Positions 26,219-33,771 of a stretch of DNA of 64,000 nt are shown here, piece by piece. Source of the DNA: Salicibibacter cibarius (GTDB taxonomy: Bacteria; Bacillota; Bacilli; Bacillales; Marinococcaceae); contig NZ_CP054705.1 of the NCBI RefSeq assembly GCF_016495725.1, forward strand, positions 310,001 through 374,000. Direction: 5' to 3'. The position numbers and the translations under genes are program-made. The notes below the pieces were generated by a model. That model did not search any database. It was not told where the DNA came from and saw nothing but the letters and a program-made list of their open reading frames with translations. Within the stretch, counting starts at the first letter, position 1. Each line of letters starts with the position of its first letter.

Positions 26219-27118
26219 GTGAATACATCGGTTTCACGCATTTTATTCGTCTCGACTGCTAGTGCCTTCGCCTTTGCTGTGATTGGTATTGTGTGGGGGA
26301 TATACAGTTCATCACAAATGATTTTATTTGATGGTCTGTACTCGATCATCAGTTTAGTCATGTCGTTAATGGCTATTCTCGCGTCTCAATATATCAATAA
26401 AGATGATGAGAAAAAGTTTCCTTTCGGCAAAACCGCCATTCAGCCCATGATAGTGGTCATGCAAGCCATCGTTATGGGATTGTTATGTGTTTCCGCGCTT
26501 ACTTCCTCTGTTATTGCCTTACTTACCGGGGGAAGAGAGATCGCTGTAGGAAGCGCCCTATTATACGGGGTTTTTTCATTGGTCTTTTGTTTTGTAGTTC
26601 AACGCTTTTTTAGCAAAAACAAACATCGATCGGAGTTTATTCGCTCTGAAGCTGCCCAATGGTTCATGGATACGATTTTAAGTTCGGCCGTCGTTCTCGG
26701 TTTTCTTTTGGCGTTGTTTCTCGATAATACGTCGTGGGCGTTCGTCATTAACTATATAGATCCAACGATGGTGTTATTAGCCGGTTTATATTTTTTGTCT
26801 GTTCCATTCAGATTGATTCGTAAAAATGGCAAAGAACTCCTCATGATGACACCTGATCAAGATTTATTTAACAATATTCGTTTTGAAATGGCGGCCCTGG
26901 AGCAAAAATACAACATTCAAGATTCCTGGTTACGAATGGCTAAAATGAGTGATGTTTTGTATCTGGACATCGATATCATCGTGACTAACGATTCAGCGAT
27001 TTCCACCATCGAAGATTCGGATATGTTTCGTGAGGAATTTCAACAACAACTGGATCAATATGATGTTATCCCTTGGGTGACTATTGCTTTTACAAAAGAG
27101 AAAAAATGGGCGGAATGA
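26219..27118 (+). CDS. Cation diffusion facilitator family protein
   Basis: This is a 299-residue membrane protein starting at GTG, with AAGGAGA nine bases upstream. There are about five or six membrane segments (first TASAFAFAVIGIVWGIYSS), then the family's FDGLYSIISLVMSLMAILASQY with the metal-site Asp in helix 2. A C-terminal cytoplasmic domain follows (about 205-299). In helix 5, where zinc/iron exporters have His-x3-Asp, this protein reads Gln-Trp-Phe-Met-Asp, so one canonical zinc ligand is absent. It may transport another divalent cation or have altered selectivity. Family assignment is firm, substrate is not. Confidence 0.82.
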   Translation: MNTSVSRILFVSTASAFAFAVIGIVWGIYSSSQMILFDGLYSIISLVMSLMAILASQYINKDDEKKFPFGKTAIQPMIVVMQAIVMGLLCVSALTSSVIALLTGGREIAVGSALLYGVFSLVFCFVVQRFFSKNKHRSEFIRSEAAQWFMDTILSSAVVLGFLLALFLDNTSWAFVINYIDPTMVLLAGLYFLSVPFRLIRKNGKELLMMTPDQDLFNNIRFEMAALEQKYNIQDSWLRMAKMSDVLYLDIDIIVTNDSAISTIEDSDMFREEFQQQLDQYDVIPWVTIAFTKEKKWAE

Positions 27119-27210
27119 CGCAAGTGGGAAAATTTGATAATCGTGGATTCTTTACAAATTAATGTAAAGCCCGTACAATAAAATTGATGGCAATAAGGAG
27201 GTTGAGTTTT

Positions 27211-27723
27211 ATGAGTAAGCATATTGCTGTTCTCGTAACAGACATGGTAGAGGAAATTGAATTAACCGATCCCGTGAAAGCTTATAAAGAAGCTGGTCAC
27301 ACGGTAGATATTATTAGCAACGAAGGAAATAAAACAATTAATGGCAAAAATGGCGATGAAATACAAGCTGATCGGGGAATTGAGGAAGTGAATGCAAATG
27401 ATTATGATGCATTGCTCGTTCCCGGCGGTTTCTCTCCGGACTTGCTACGTATTGATCCGAAGAATAGTGAGTTTGCAAAAGCATTTTTGCAAGATAATAA
27501 ACCGGTATTTGCAATTTGCCATGGCCCTCAGTTCCTCGTTGAAACTGACGAGCTAAAAGGAAGAGAGCTAACGAGCTTTGTTTCCGTAAGAAAAGACTTG
27601 GAAAATGCAGGTGCCACTGTAAAAGATGAAGAGGTTATCGTGGATGGAAACCTTGTAACAAGCAGAACACCAAATGATCTTCCTGCCTTCAACCGCGAAT
27701 CTCTAAACCTTTTGGAGAAATAA
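27211..27723 (+). CDS. DJ-1/PfpI-family protein (general stress protein 18-like)
   Basis: This is a 170-residue class I glutamine-amidotransferase-like protein starting at the ATG after AAGGAGG; an upstream in-frame start has no site. The nucleophile Cys is in AICHGPQFL (about 105) with the preceding Glu in VEEIELTDPVKAYKEAGH. These proteins act as deglycases or hydrolases protecting against carbonyl stress. In B. subtilis the homologue yraA is controlled by the MerR regulator AdhR, and a MerR of that type is encoded at 29404. No MerR-type palindrome was found in front of this gene, however. A TTTACA-N6-TGTAAA palindrome lies upstream (27151-27168). Confidence 0.88.
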   Translation: MSKHIAVLVTDMVEEIELTDPVKAYKEAGHTVDIISNEGNKTINGKNGDEIQADRGIEEVNANDYDALLVPGGFSPDLLRIDPKNSEFAKAFLQDNKPVFAICHGPQFLVETDELKGRELTSFVSVRKDLENAGATVKDEEVIVDGNLVTSRTPNDLPAFNRESLNLLEK

Positions 27724-27739
27724 CTTGTCAATCGTAAGG

Positions 27740-27770
27740 GAAGCTGCTAATGACGCAGCTTCTCTTTATT
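27740..27770 (+). terminator. Rho-independent terminator
   Basis: GAAGCTGC (27740-27747) pairs with GCAGCTTC (27755-27762), followed by TCTTTATTTTTA. It ends the PfpI-family gene. Confidence 0.85.
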
Positions 27771-27791
27771 TTTATCTAATTTTTTACGAAT

Positions 27792-27857
27792 TTAATCCGC
27801 CCCTGCATCCAATGCCGTCTTGTAATACATGTATTTATGAATGATTGAAGTCAACTC
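27792..27857 (-). pseudogene. C-terminal remnant of a MerR-type regulator
   Basis: On the minus strand this short stretch reads ELTSIIHKYMYYKTALDAGAD followed by TAA. The intact MerR protein at 29404-29820 ends its core with ELINHKCWYYKTALDTGTED. The match covers only about 21 codons and the DNA-binding part is absent, so it is a leftover of a second copy of the gene. Confidence 0.5.
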
Positions 27858-27862
27858 CAAGT

Positions 27863-28187
27863 CAAGGGATGTTGATAAATAAATTTCAGCAATCTGATTT
27901 ATATTAGGGTCACCCAAGATAAAAAGGGTGAAATGGATCAGGTGCGTTGTTCGTCGGGTTTATAAAAGCAAAAAGATAATATGCAGTGGGATATTTGGAC
28001 TTCTTGATAACGGTGTCAGTCTACAGTGTATTCAACACACTTTATTGTAGAGCGTACTCGTAGGATGTAAAGGCTTCGGAATTGTCCGAAGTCTTTTTTC
28101 AGTATATGCTTATTTGAATCGATCCTGTTTGTGGATGGAAAGGAGGGCAGTTTTACAATCAAAATACTACTAGCGAGGGTGTTACAA
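27863..28187. other. Intergenic stretch with a terminator-like hairpin
   Basis: There is no supported gene. A hairpin GCTTCGGA (28073-28080) with TCCGAAGT (28085-28092) and a run of six T follows no recognisable gene and may end a lost transcript. The last 60 bases lie in frame with the next gene and could extend its N-terminus. Confidence 0.5.
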
Positions 28188-29099
28188 ATGGAGGAAGAAA
28201 ACGAGTCGTCGATTCATCGTAACAATCAAGATATTGCACAAAAAGCAATACAGGAAGAATTCAGCGCCGGCACAAAACCGTTGATTGGTCTTGGACTGGA
28301 TACGCCTGCAATATCGCAGTCTTTGCCCACAGGGAGAGTGGCTGTTGAAACAAAAACAAACAACATCGATTATTTGTACGAATTAGAGGATGGTTCTTGG
28401 CTGCATATCGAGTACCAAAGCACAAATGAGAAATGGGATATATACCGCTTCTTGACCTACTATGTGCAACTCATGCAAAGATATCATAAGGTGAAAGGTG
28501 TGCCTGTTGAGGATAACCTGCTTAGTGTAGTAATATATACACAAAGAGCAGATGTTAAGGAAGAGAAACAGACGTTAAGGTCGAAGCAAAATAAATTGTA
28601 TTTTGAAACAAAGGTTGTTCATGTTCCGCAAAAAGATGGGGAAAGTAAGTACGTGGAGATAAAAGAGAAAATAAACACGAGGCCATCTGAACGACTGACT
28701 CAAGATGAACGTCAGTATTTGATGTATAATCCTTTCATGGAAAAAAGCGATCCTAGTGAAAGTGTTCAAGACAGGGCACTAGAAATTATTGACTTGTTGA
28801 AACATCTAACGGATGAAAATGACAAATTTCAGTTGATTGGCACGATGTCAGTGCTCACTTATAATTTGTTATCAGACGATGCAAAAAAAGAGATTTGGAG
28901 GGTGTTCGAAATGACTAAAGTATTCGAAAAGGAAATGAGAGAACGAGACAGGGAAAGAGATAAAGAATCGAAAGATCAATTGTTATTAGACCAGTTATCA
29001 GGTCATCTAGGGCGAAACAAATCGGATGATTATATTAAAGAAGCGTTATTAATCACGGATGAAAAACTACGTGAATTAAAGAGAAAATTAAATAGCTAA
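28188..29099 (+). CDS. Rpn-family PD-(D/E)XK nuclease (recombination-promoting nuclease/putative transposase)
   Basis: From ATG 28188 the protein has 303 residues (a GTG at 28131 would add 19). The nuclease core is near the N-terminus: VAVETKTNNIDYLYELEDG and WLHIEYQSTNEKWDIYRF (about 75-100), with the acidic and E-x-Q residues of Rpn-type PD-(D/E)XK domains. The C-terminal third is a highly charged coiled region (EKEMRERDRERDKESKDQ) followed by a DUF4351-like end (LSGHLGRNK, LLITDEKLRELKRKL). E. coli Rpn proteins promote RecA-independent recombination and some act in phage defence. A different member of the family is represented by the broken gene at 47706/49327. Confidence 0.8.
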   Translation: MEEENESSIHRNNQDIAQKAIQEEFSAGTKPLIGLGLDTPAISQSLPTGRVAVETKTNNIDYLYELEDGSWLHIEYQSTNEKWDIYRFLTYYVQLMQRYHKVKGVPVEDNLLSVVIYTQRADVKEEKQTLRSKQNKLYFETKVVHVPQKDGESKYVEIKEKINTRPSERLTQDERQYLMYNPFMEKSDPSESVQDRALEIIDLLKHLTDENDKFQLIGTMSVLTYNLLSDDAKKEIWRVFEMTKVFEKEMRERDRERDKESKDQLLLDQLSGHLGRNKSDDYIKEALLITDEKLRELKRKLNS

Positions 29100-29113
29100 C
29101 ACTAAAAATATAT

Positions 29114-29136
29114 AGGCGCGATTATGCGCCTTTTTC
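29114..29136 (+). terminator. Rho-independent terminator
   Basis: AGGCGC (29114-29119) pairs with GCGCCT (29126-29131) and is followed by TTTTCC. It ends the Rpn-family gene. Confidence 0.75.
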
Positions 29137-29204
29137 CTTGCACTTTAAGAATGTTTAACTTTGGTAAAGGATTAAAGTATAAGTAAAACTAAGGCTCCCG
29201 CTGT

Positions 29205-29230
29205 AAAAACTTGGCGGAAGCCAAGTTTTT
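29205..29230. terminator. Bidirectional terminator-like hairpin
   Basis: AAAAACTTGGC (29205-29215) and GCCAAGTTTTT (29220-29230) form a perfect 11-bp stem with a GGAA tetraloop. It can serve both the plus-strand Rpn gene and the minus-strand MerR gene, which end on either side. Confidence 0.75.
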
Positions 29231-29338
29231 CTAACCAAAATCAGCCCTGAAAACAGTTAATCAAGGTGAAGGTCATTGGGTACCGGAATTATAGGTTCAA
29301 GGTTACCTTAACCGGGCAGATAGAGGTGCTAAGGGGTA

Positions 29339-29401
29339 TTTGCAGGGTGATCAATTATTTGTGCCGCTCTCCAAATAATTGTTGGCAACACCCGCCGCAA
29401 A
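29339..29401. ncRNA. Nested stem structure of unknown function
   Basis: Three nested helices are visible: TTTGC/GCAAA (29339-29343 with 29397-29401), GGGTG/CACCC (29345-29349 with 29389-29393) and CAATTATTTG/CAAATAATTG (29352-29361 with 29372-29381). There is no T-run on either side and no known RNA family is recognised. It abuts the 3' end of the MerR gene (minus strand), so it may be an mRNA 3' structure or a remnant of a mobile repeat. Confidence 0.35.
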
Positions 29402-29403
29402 CA

Positions 29404-29820
29404 TTAGTTAACATGAAGATCTATTTTGTCAGTTTTATGAACATCCTCCGTCCCTGTATCCAAAGCAGTTTTGTAATACCAACATTTATGATTGATGAGT
29501 TCCATCGTCTTATTTAGTTCTTTCATCTGTGTTTCTACAACCGCTTTTCGTTCCATAAACATGTCATATCTTTGTTGCAACGTGGAATCTCCTTCAGAAA
29601 CCCAATCAATGAAATTTTTTATTTCCTTAATGGGCATTCCGGTCGCTTTTAAACATTCAATGACATTTAAAGCCTCGATATCTGATTCATTAAACACCCT
29701 TGTTCCGCTAGATGTACGCTTAACAAAAGGCATAAGTCCCTCTTTGTCGTAGTAACGCAAGGTGTGTACGGTAAGATTCAATTCTTTAGCAACCTCGCTG
29801 ATTGAATAGGTCTCCATCAT
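29404..29820 (-). CDS. MerR-family regulator, AdhR/NmlR-like
   Basis: The protein has 138 residues. The N-terminal MerR winged helix reads YSISEVAKELNLTVHTLRYYDKEGL, followed by the wing (RTSSGTRVFNESDIEAL) and a C-terminal dimerisation helix. A Cys at about residue 55 (IECLKATGMPI) sits where the thiol sensor Cys of AdhR/NmlR lies, so response to aldehydes or other electrophiles is plausible. AGGAG precedes the two adjacent ATG codons. Its own promoter carries the palindrome TAGAGTTAACTCTA. The same kind of site occurs before three other transcription units at 43.9, 45.1 and 46.6 kb. Confidence 0.9.
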   Translation of the reverse strand: MMETYSISEVAKELNLTVHTLRYYDKEGLMPFVKRTSSGTRVFNESDIEALNVIECLKATGMPIKEIKNFIDWVSEGDSTLQQRYDMFMERKAVVETQMKELNKTMELINHKCWYYKTALDTGTEDVHKTDKIDLHVN

Positions 29821-29837
29821 TTATCTCCTCTTTCTTT

Positions 29838-29869
29838 ATTAGACTTAGAGTTAACTCTACGCATTGCAA
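29838..29869 (-). promoter_or_regulatory. MerR-type promoter of the merR gene
   Basis: On the minus strand TTGCAA (29869-29864) and TCTAAT (29843-29838) are 20 bases apart, the over-long spacing typical of MerR-activated promoters. The spacer holds the perfect palindrome TAGAGTTAACTCTA (29846-29859). This predicts autoregulation. Confidence 0.8.
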
Positions 29870-29914
29870 TAAGTGTATCACGCTATTTTCTAATGGTCAA
29901 AATAAATCTTTTTA

Positions 29915-29945
29915 TTGACCTCGAGTTAACTATAGGGGTTAAGGT
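29915..29945 (+). promoter_or_regulatory. Divergent MerR-like promoter with no surviving gene
   Basis: TTGACC (29915-29920), 19 bases, then TAAGGT (29940-29945). The spacer holds the partly decayed palindrome CGAGTTAACTATAG. No convincing gene follows within 260 bases; only a 34-codon frame without homology starts at 29956. Confidence 0.45.
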
Positions 29946-30043
29946 TTGTTTATATAAGATGAAGGAAAAATTTATTGTGAAGACTTTGATCTATGTAAAT
30001 ATAAAGAATAGTGGAGAGGTAAAACCTATTTATGGCTACCGTC

Positions 30044-30134
30044 AAGTAGTATGTGTAAGGTAGTAAGGTATAGCACGGATTGGTGTGGTGCTCAGACATT
30101 CTCCCTCGGATACCCAAAGGAGAATGCCTGAAAA
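30044..30134 (+). repeat. Approximately 90-bp hairpin element, copy A
   Basis: This stretch is clearly related to 33772-33860. Both contain ATGTGTAAGGTA, then GTGGTG, then TCAGACAT and later ATG-CTGAAAA. Copy A can fold CAGACATTCTCC (30093-30104) with GGAGAATGCCTG (30119-30130), 11 of 12 positions paired. Each copy lies immediately upstream of a promoter with BlaI-type operators. The arms differ between copies but remain complementary, which suggests that the folded form matters. Confidence 0.65.
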
Positions 30135-30143
30135 GTCATTTTT

Positions 30144-30177
30144 CTACTCTGTAGTTAATAAAAATGTGAGCTATGTA
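30144..30177 (+). promoter_or_regulatory. Degenerate BlaI-type operator pair before the PQQ-type dehydrogenase gene
   Basis: CTACTCTGTAG (30144-30154) overlaps a TAGTTA -10-like box. A weak second site TGTGAGCTATGTA (30165-30177) lies downstream. The layout imitates the clear pairs at 33889-33925 and 35337-35368. The -35 (CTGAAA, 18-base spacer) is poor. Confidence 0.45.
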
Positions 30178-30209
30178 ACAAAATTGGATGAGAAGAGGGA
30201 GTTTTTACT

Positions 30210-31304
30210 ATGAAAAAATATATGGCATTTGGCTTGAGTTTGGCATTGGTAGGCTGTGCTCCGGAAGAAGAGGAATCGGAACCTGATACAGGCGATGAGG
30301 TTGATGAACAGGCAACGGATGAAGAAGAGGAAGCCCTTGACGTCGAAGGCGGGGAATATGAAGAACTCGCCGCCGGACTCGAAGCGCCCTGGTCGATCGT
30401 GCAAATCGATGATGATGAAATTTTTATCACGGAACGAGCAGGCGCGATCGCCCATATTGATGGGGAAGATGTGACACATGAAGATATCAGTCTAGGCGAA
30501 GAGGTCTTGGATGAAGGAGAAGGTGGCCTTCTTGGGATGGTGATGATTCCGGAGGAGGATGAGTCAGCGATCGTGTACCACACGTACGAGGATGATGACG
30601 GTGAAACAATGAATAGAATCGTGGCGATCGAACGTGGGGACGGCGTCTGGGAAGAAACTGACATACTCCTCGACGAAATCCCCGGAGATATGTTCCATAA
30701 CGGCGGGCGTCTCGCGATTGGTCCCGATGATCATTTGTACGCCACGACCGGGGACGCCAGCGTTGAGCAATTATCTCAAGATGTCGACAGCCTGGCCGGC
30801 AACATTTTGCGTATGGACATCGATGGATCGGTTCCTGATGACAACCCCTTCGATGATTCTTATGTGTATTCGTACGGGCACCGGAATCCGCAAGGCATCG
30901 ATTGGTCGGAAGATGGGCGCATGTTTAGCTCAGAACACGGGCCGACCGCCCAAGATGAAGTGAATGAGATCGAAGCCGGTAACAATTACGGCTGGCCCGA
31001 GATCACCGGGGATGAAGGGGCTGAAGGAATGGAATCCCCCGTCTTCGAATCCGGCGATGACACATGGGCACCGTCAGGTGTAGCATTCGCCGGAGAAAGC
31101 GACTTTTACGTTACCGGACTCGCCGGAGAAAGTTTGATGCTTTTTGATGTGGACGAGAGCGAAATGGAAACGGTACTCGAAGATGAAGGTCGATTGCGTG
31201 ACGTTCTCATTGACGATGACGATGTCTATGTGATCACGAACAATACAGATGGCCGCGGGGATCCCGGTGAAAATGATGACCGGTTGTTGCGTTTGGGAAA
31301 TTAA
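30210..31304 (+). CDS. PQQ-type sugar dehydrogenase family lipoprotein (glucose/sorbosone dehydrogenase fold)
   Basis: This is a 364-residue secreted protein. The lipobox is LALVGC (Cys about 16), followed by a linker made almost entirely of Glu and Asp (about 17-50). The six-bladed beta-propeller of the soluble glucose/L-sorbosone dehydrogenase family follows: LEAPWSIVQIDDDEIFITERAGAI, GEGGLLGM, FHNGGRLAIGPDDHLYATTGD, YSYGHRNPQGIDW, SSEHGPTAQDEVNEIEAGNNYGWP. These match the YliI/sGDH pattern, including the HGP and RNPQG motifs. The substrate is unknown. Its strong acidity fits secretion into a saline environment. Confidence 0.87.
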   Translation: MKKYMAFGLSLALVGCAPEEEESEPDTGDEVDEQATDEEEEALDVEGGEYEELAAGLEAPWSIVQIDDDEIFITERAGAIAHIDGEDVTHEDISLGEEVLDEGEGGLLGMVMIPEEDESAIVYHTYEDDDGETMNRIVAIERGDGVWEETDILLDEIPGDMFHNGGRLAIGPDDHLYATTGDASVEQLSQDVDSLAGNILRMDIDGSVPDDNPFDDSYVYSYGHRNPQGIDWSEDGRMFSSEHGPTAQDEVNEIEAGNNYGWPEITGDEGAEGMESPVFESGDDTWAPSGVAFAGESDFYVTGLAGESLMLFDVDESEMETVLEDEGRLRDVLIDDDDVYVITNNTDGRGDPGENDDRLLRLGN

Positions 31305-31519
31305 GTCTCGGGTGGCACATTGCCTGTTGGTTTTATGTCTGGCGCACTGTTTGAAAAATGGTGGGGGAATTCTTCCTACATGACACATATGATTGGAAAT
31401 TATCCTTTTTAATGGTGCCATGTAACGCCATTCATGGAGCTAAACAGTCTAAAAATGGTGTCGGACGGCTAGGAAAGCAACTGAATGACTATCGGTTTTA
31501 TCTGGTAGTCGTTCAGTCC
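31305..31519. other. Intergenic stretch with a stem-loop before the blaR1-like promoter
   Basis: There is no supported gene. ACTGAATGACTATC (31480-31493) pairs with GGTAGTCGTTCAGT (31504-31517) along 14 positions including two G-U pairs, ending two bases before the -35 box of the next promoter. Its position resembles that of the hairpin elements at 30093 and 33819. Confidence 0.5.
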
Positions 31520-31570
31520 TTGACTTCATTAACCTCTAAATTGTAGAATTGAAAAAACTACAATGAGTAG
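31520..31570 (+). promoter_or_regulatory. Promoter and BlaI-type operators of the blaR1-blaI-like pair
   Basis: TTGACT (31520-31525), 18 bases, then TAGAAT (31544-31549). A degenerate operator CTCTAAATTGTAG (31534-31546) overlaps the -10, and a second CTACAATGAGTAG (31558-31570) follows it. This implies autoregulation by the BlaI-like repressor. Confidence 0.7.
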
Positions 31571-31647
31571 TTGAAATCATTGGCACACGAAAACGCAAAC
31601 GAATGAAAAAAGGAACGAGGAAGAAACTTTGAGAGTAGGTGCCTTCT

Positions 31648-32745
31648 GTGACAGAAATTTATATACATATTTTCATTATGACGGTCGTAGCAAGTGTTGG
31701 TTTCTTTTTTATGAAGTTGACGAGTAAAGCAACGGAAAAATATCTCCCTGCATCATGGCATTATTACTCCTCCATAATATTGTTTTCCCTGTTTGCCGTT
31801 CCTATTTACGCTTGGGTGCAGCCGAAGGATTTATCATCTGCGGTCACTGTCTTTATTCCTGTGAATAACGCGGCAGATACATCATTAATAGATGTGATTC
31901 CCTATGTGTTGCTCGTGGGCACCATTTTTATTTTGGGGTTTCATGGGTACCGATATGTAAAAATGCACCGATGGCTACAATTCGCGTGTGAAGAATCCTT
32001 TGATGATCATCATCTTATGGCGCTCAGACGGGCTAAGCAAACACTGACCATTAAACGAAATATCCCTGTTTATATTTCGCCGTATATGACCACGCCCTTT
32101 ATATACGGCATTTTAAAACCGAAAGTGGTCTTGCCGAAGCTAGATTTCAGCGAGGAAGAACTGCGGCATATTTTCCTTCATGAATTAACTCACTATAAAC
32201 GTGGCGATTTAGTAACGAAAGCACTTGCTACAGTCATTCAAGCGCTACACTGGTTCAATCCGATGGTTTACATGGCCCGGCGAGATATGGACCGTTTTGG
32301 CGAATTTGCTTGCGATGAACGGATTACCAAGCATATGGACCCCAAGGAAAAAACGAGATACTGTGAGCTCTTGCTCGCCGTACTTTGGAATGTTCTCAAT
32401 CAAAAAGAAAGTCATTTTGCAGCGATGAGCCAAGGAAGGAAGCATTTGGAACGAAGGCTGAAGGCCATTTCTGCCAGTAGAGCTCGCCGGCAGCGAACCG
32501 TTCTGGCATGTGGAGTAGTTATCACGGTATTGATGGTTACGTTGGGGACAACAGCAGGCTTCACGGCTAACGCCCATGTTGAGACTTTTGATCAACATAT
32601 AAGTGACGATTCACAAGTGAAAGCAAGCCATTCGGATGCTGAATCGATGCACGACATTCACGGCGAAGATAGTAAAACAAAAACAAAAGGTTTTTTTATG
32701 AAAAAAGAGGACGTCAAAGATGTTGAGGTCAAGAAAGAACAGTAA
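31648..32745 (+). CDS. M56-family metallopeptidase, BlaR1-like antirepressor
   Basis: The protein has 365 residues from the GTG at 31648 (GAGAGTAGG upstream; a GTG at 31639 is also possible). There are about three N-terminal membrane helices, a cytosolic zinc-protease domain with the HEXXH motif in FLHELTHYKRGDL (about 180), then RDMDRFGEFACDERI, and a fourth helix near 290. In beta-lactam sensing, BlaR1/MecR1 use this domain to inactivate BlaI. Here the C-terminal penicillin-binding sensor is missing; only an approximately 60-residue polar tail follows, so the signal must be different. The gene lies upstream of its repressor partner. Confidence 0.88.
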   Translation: MTEIYIHIFIMTVVASVGFFFMKLTSKATEKYLPASWHYYSSIILFSLFAVPIYAWVQPKDLSSAVTVFIPVNNAADTSLIDVIPYVLLVGTIFILGFHGYRYVKMHRWLQFACEESFDDHHLMALRRAKQTLTIKRNIPVYISPYMTTPFIYGILKPKVVLPKLDFSEEELRHIFLHELTHYKRGDLVTKALATVIQALHWFNPMVYMARRDMDRFGEFACDERITKHMDPKEKTRYCELLLAVLWNVLNQKESHFAAMSQGRKHLERRLKAISASRARRQRTVLACGVVITVLMVTLGTTAGFTANAHVETFDQHISDDSQVKASHSDAESMHDIHGEDSKTKTKGFFMKKEDVKDVEVKKEQ

Positions 32746-32811
32746 GCATAACTGATGGCAAGCAAGTGACAATGGTATTTTTATTATAAAAGTAGATCGG
32801 AGGGACTCGCG

Positions 32812-33171
32812 GTGCAGAGAATGTCTCGTTCTGAAAAACAGATTATGAAGATTATTTGGCAGAATGATCGAGCCCTTACAACAGCTGAAATTTTACAGCA
32901 ACTGCCCGATGAGAAAGCTTGGAAGCAAAATACTGTTATTACATTTTTGGCACGTTTGATTGAAAAGGAATGTGTAAAAGCCACTCGAGTCGGCCGGGCC
33001 AATCACTATGAAGCTTGTATTACGGAGGAAGACTACCGGACCCAGGAGACCAAAGAGTTTCTCAATGACGTACACAAAGGCTCACTATCCGGATTTCTGC
33101 AGACACTCACGGAGAGTGGTGATTTAACGAAAGCAGATATCGAAAGCATCATGAAAAAAATGCGGGAGTAA
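32812..33171 (+). CDS. BlaI/MecI/CopY-family repressor
   Basis: This is a 119-residue winged-helix repressor starting at GTG after CGGAGG (an ATG three codons later is an alternative). The DNA-binding part reads MSRSEKQIMKIIWQNDRALTTAEILQQL and TVITFLARLIEKECVKATRVGRANHYEACI, matching BlaI/MecI. The C-terminal dimerisation helix follows (TQETKEFLNDVHKGSLSGFL). BlaI is normally released by cleavage within this protein by the M56 peptidase encoded just upstream. The CTACA/TGTAG sites around it match the known BlaI/MecI half-site (TACA...TGTA), supporting control of at least four promoters nearby. Confidence 0.92.
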   Translation: MQRMSRSEKQIMKIIWQNDRALTTAEILQQLPDEKAWKQNTVITFLARLIEKECVKATRVGRANHYEACITEEDYRTQETKEFLNDVHKGSLSGFLQTLTESGDLTKADIESIMKKMRE

Positions 33172-33571
33172 CACTATCTCAGCATTGGAAAATCCGAGAA
33201 CCATGTGGATGTGGAGAGGTTCATTTAAACGACCCACCTGCTTTTAGCAGGTGGGTCGTTTAAAAAAGTAGGAAGTTATGATGGTCAAATTATCCTGTCA
33301 CACCCAAGGGAAACATCAAAAAAGGAGGACGGTCACTAGTGAATTATGGCTGAATTTCCTCATACTTGATGATTTTACCTTCCAGTTGTCCATCTGACTT
33401 AATCATGGCACCTCTAATTAGGATATTATTGCTTTTAGAGGTGTCATATCCTAGTAGTTTATCTACACAATAGGATGGGAATTGATTTAAAAGTATATCA
33501 ACAGAGTCAAAACGGCAGAGATGGTGAGCAGTTAGATTCATGTTCGAAATTTTTAATATGGAGGATTCACA
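33172..33571. other. Intergenic stretch containing a strong terminator
   Basis: Apart from the hairpin at 33224-33264, nothing is supported. A 65-codon minus-strand frame (33344-33541; begins MNLTAHHLCRF, ends IIKYEEIQP) looks protein-like, but there is no ribosome site before its ATG, so it is noted without being called. Confidence 0.45.
33224..33264. terminator. Strong bidirectional terminator
   Basis: This is a perfect 18-bp stem: TTTAAACGACCCACCTGC (33224-33241) with its complement at 33247-33264, around a 5-base loop, flanked by A and T runs. It ends the blaR1-blaI transcript. Confidence 0.92.
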
Positions 33572-33751
33572 TTGAAAAGGTTAGAAAAATCAAGTACAGA
33601 TAAGGCAATAGTAGGAGTTTGTGGAGGGATAGCTGAGTATTTTGGTATTCCCTCTATTGCGGCAAGGCTAATATTTATGGTAACGCCTGCTGCTTTAATT
33701 ATATATATAATTCTTGGAGCTACCCTTCCAGAAAAACCGCCTTCATTGTAA
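33572..33751 (+). CDS. Small PspC-domain membrane protein
   Basis: This is a 59-residue protein starting at TTG with GGAGG eight bases upstream. It reads KAIVGVCGGIAEYFGIPS and RLIFMVTPAALIIYIILG, the typical phage-shock-protein C (PspC) motif followed by one membrane helix. PspC domains in Bacillota (YthC/LiaY-like) sense cell-envelope stress and interact with PspA/LiaH-type proteins. It stands alone between a terminator and hairpin element B. It is close to a BlaI-type regulon but has no operator of its own. Confidence 0.85.
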   Translation: MKRLEKSSTDKAIVGVCGGIAEYFGIPSIAARLIFMVTPAALIIYIILGATLPEKPPSL

Positions 33752-33771
33752 TTAATGATAGACATCTCGCT

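Noticed and set aside
28021-28060. BlaI-type operator near CTACAGTGTA...TTGTAG
   Set aside because: The half-sites are about 20 bases apart instead of three, and no promoter boxes fit.
29956-30063. 34-codon plus-strand frame after the orphan MerR-type promoter
   Set aside because: No ribosome site at proper distance and no homology; it ends inside hairpin element A.
30044-30134. Known riboswitch (Mg, fluoride, guanidine, c-di-GMP, T-box types)
   Set aside because: None of the conserved core motifs of those families is present; the element lies upstream of a promoter and not in a leader.
33344-33541. Minus-strand 65-codon frame
   Set aside because: Reads plausibly but lacks a ribosome site and a family match; noted in the intergenic entry only.
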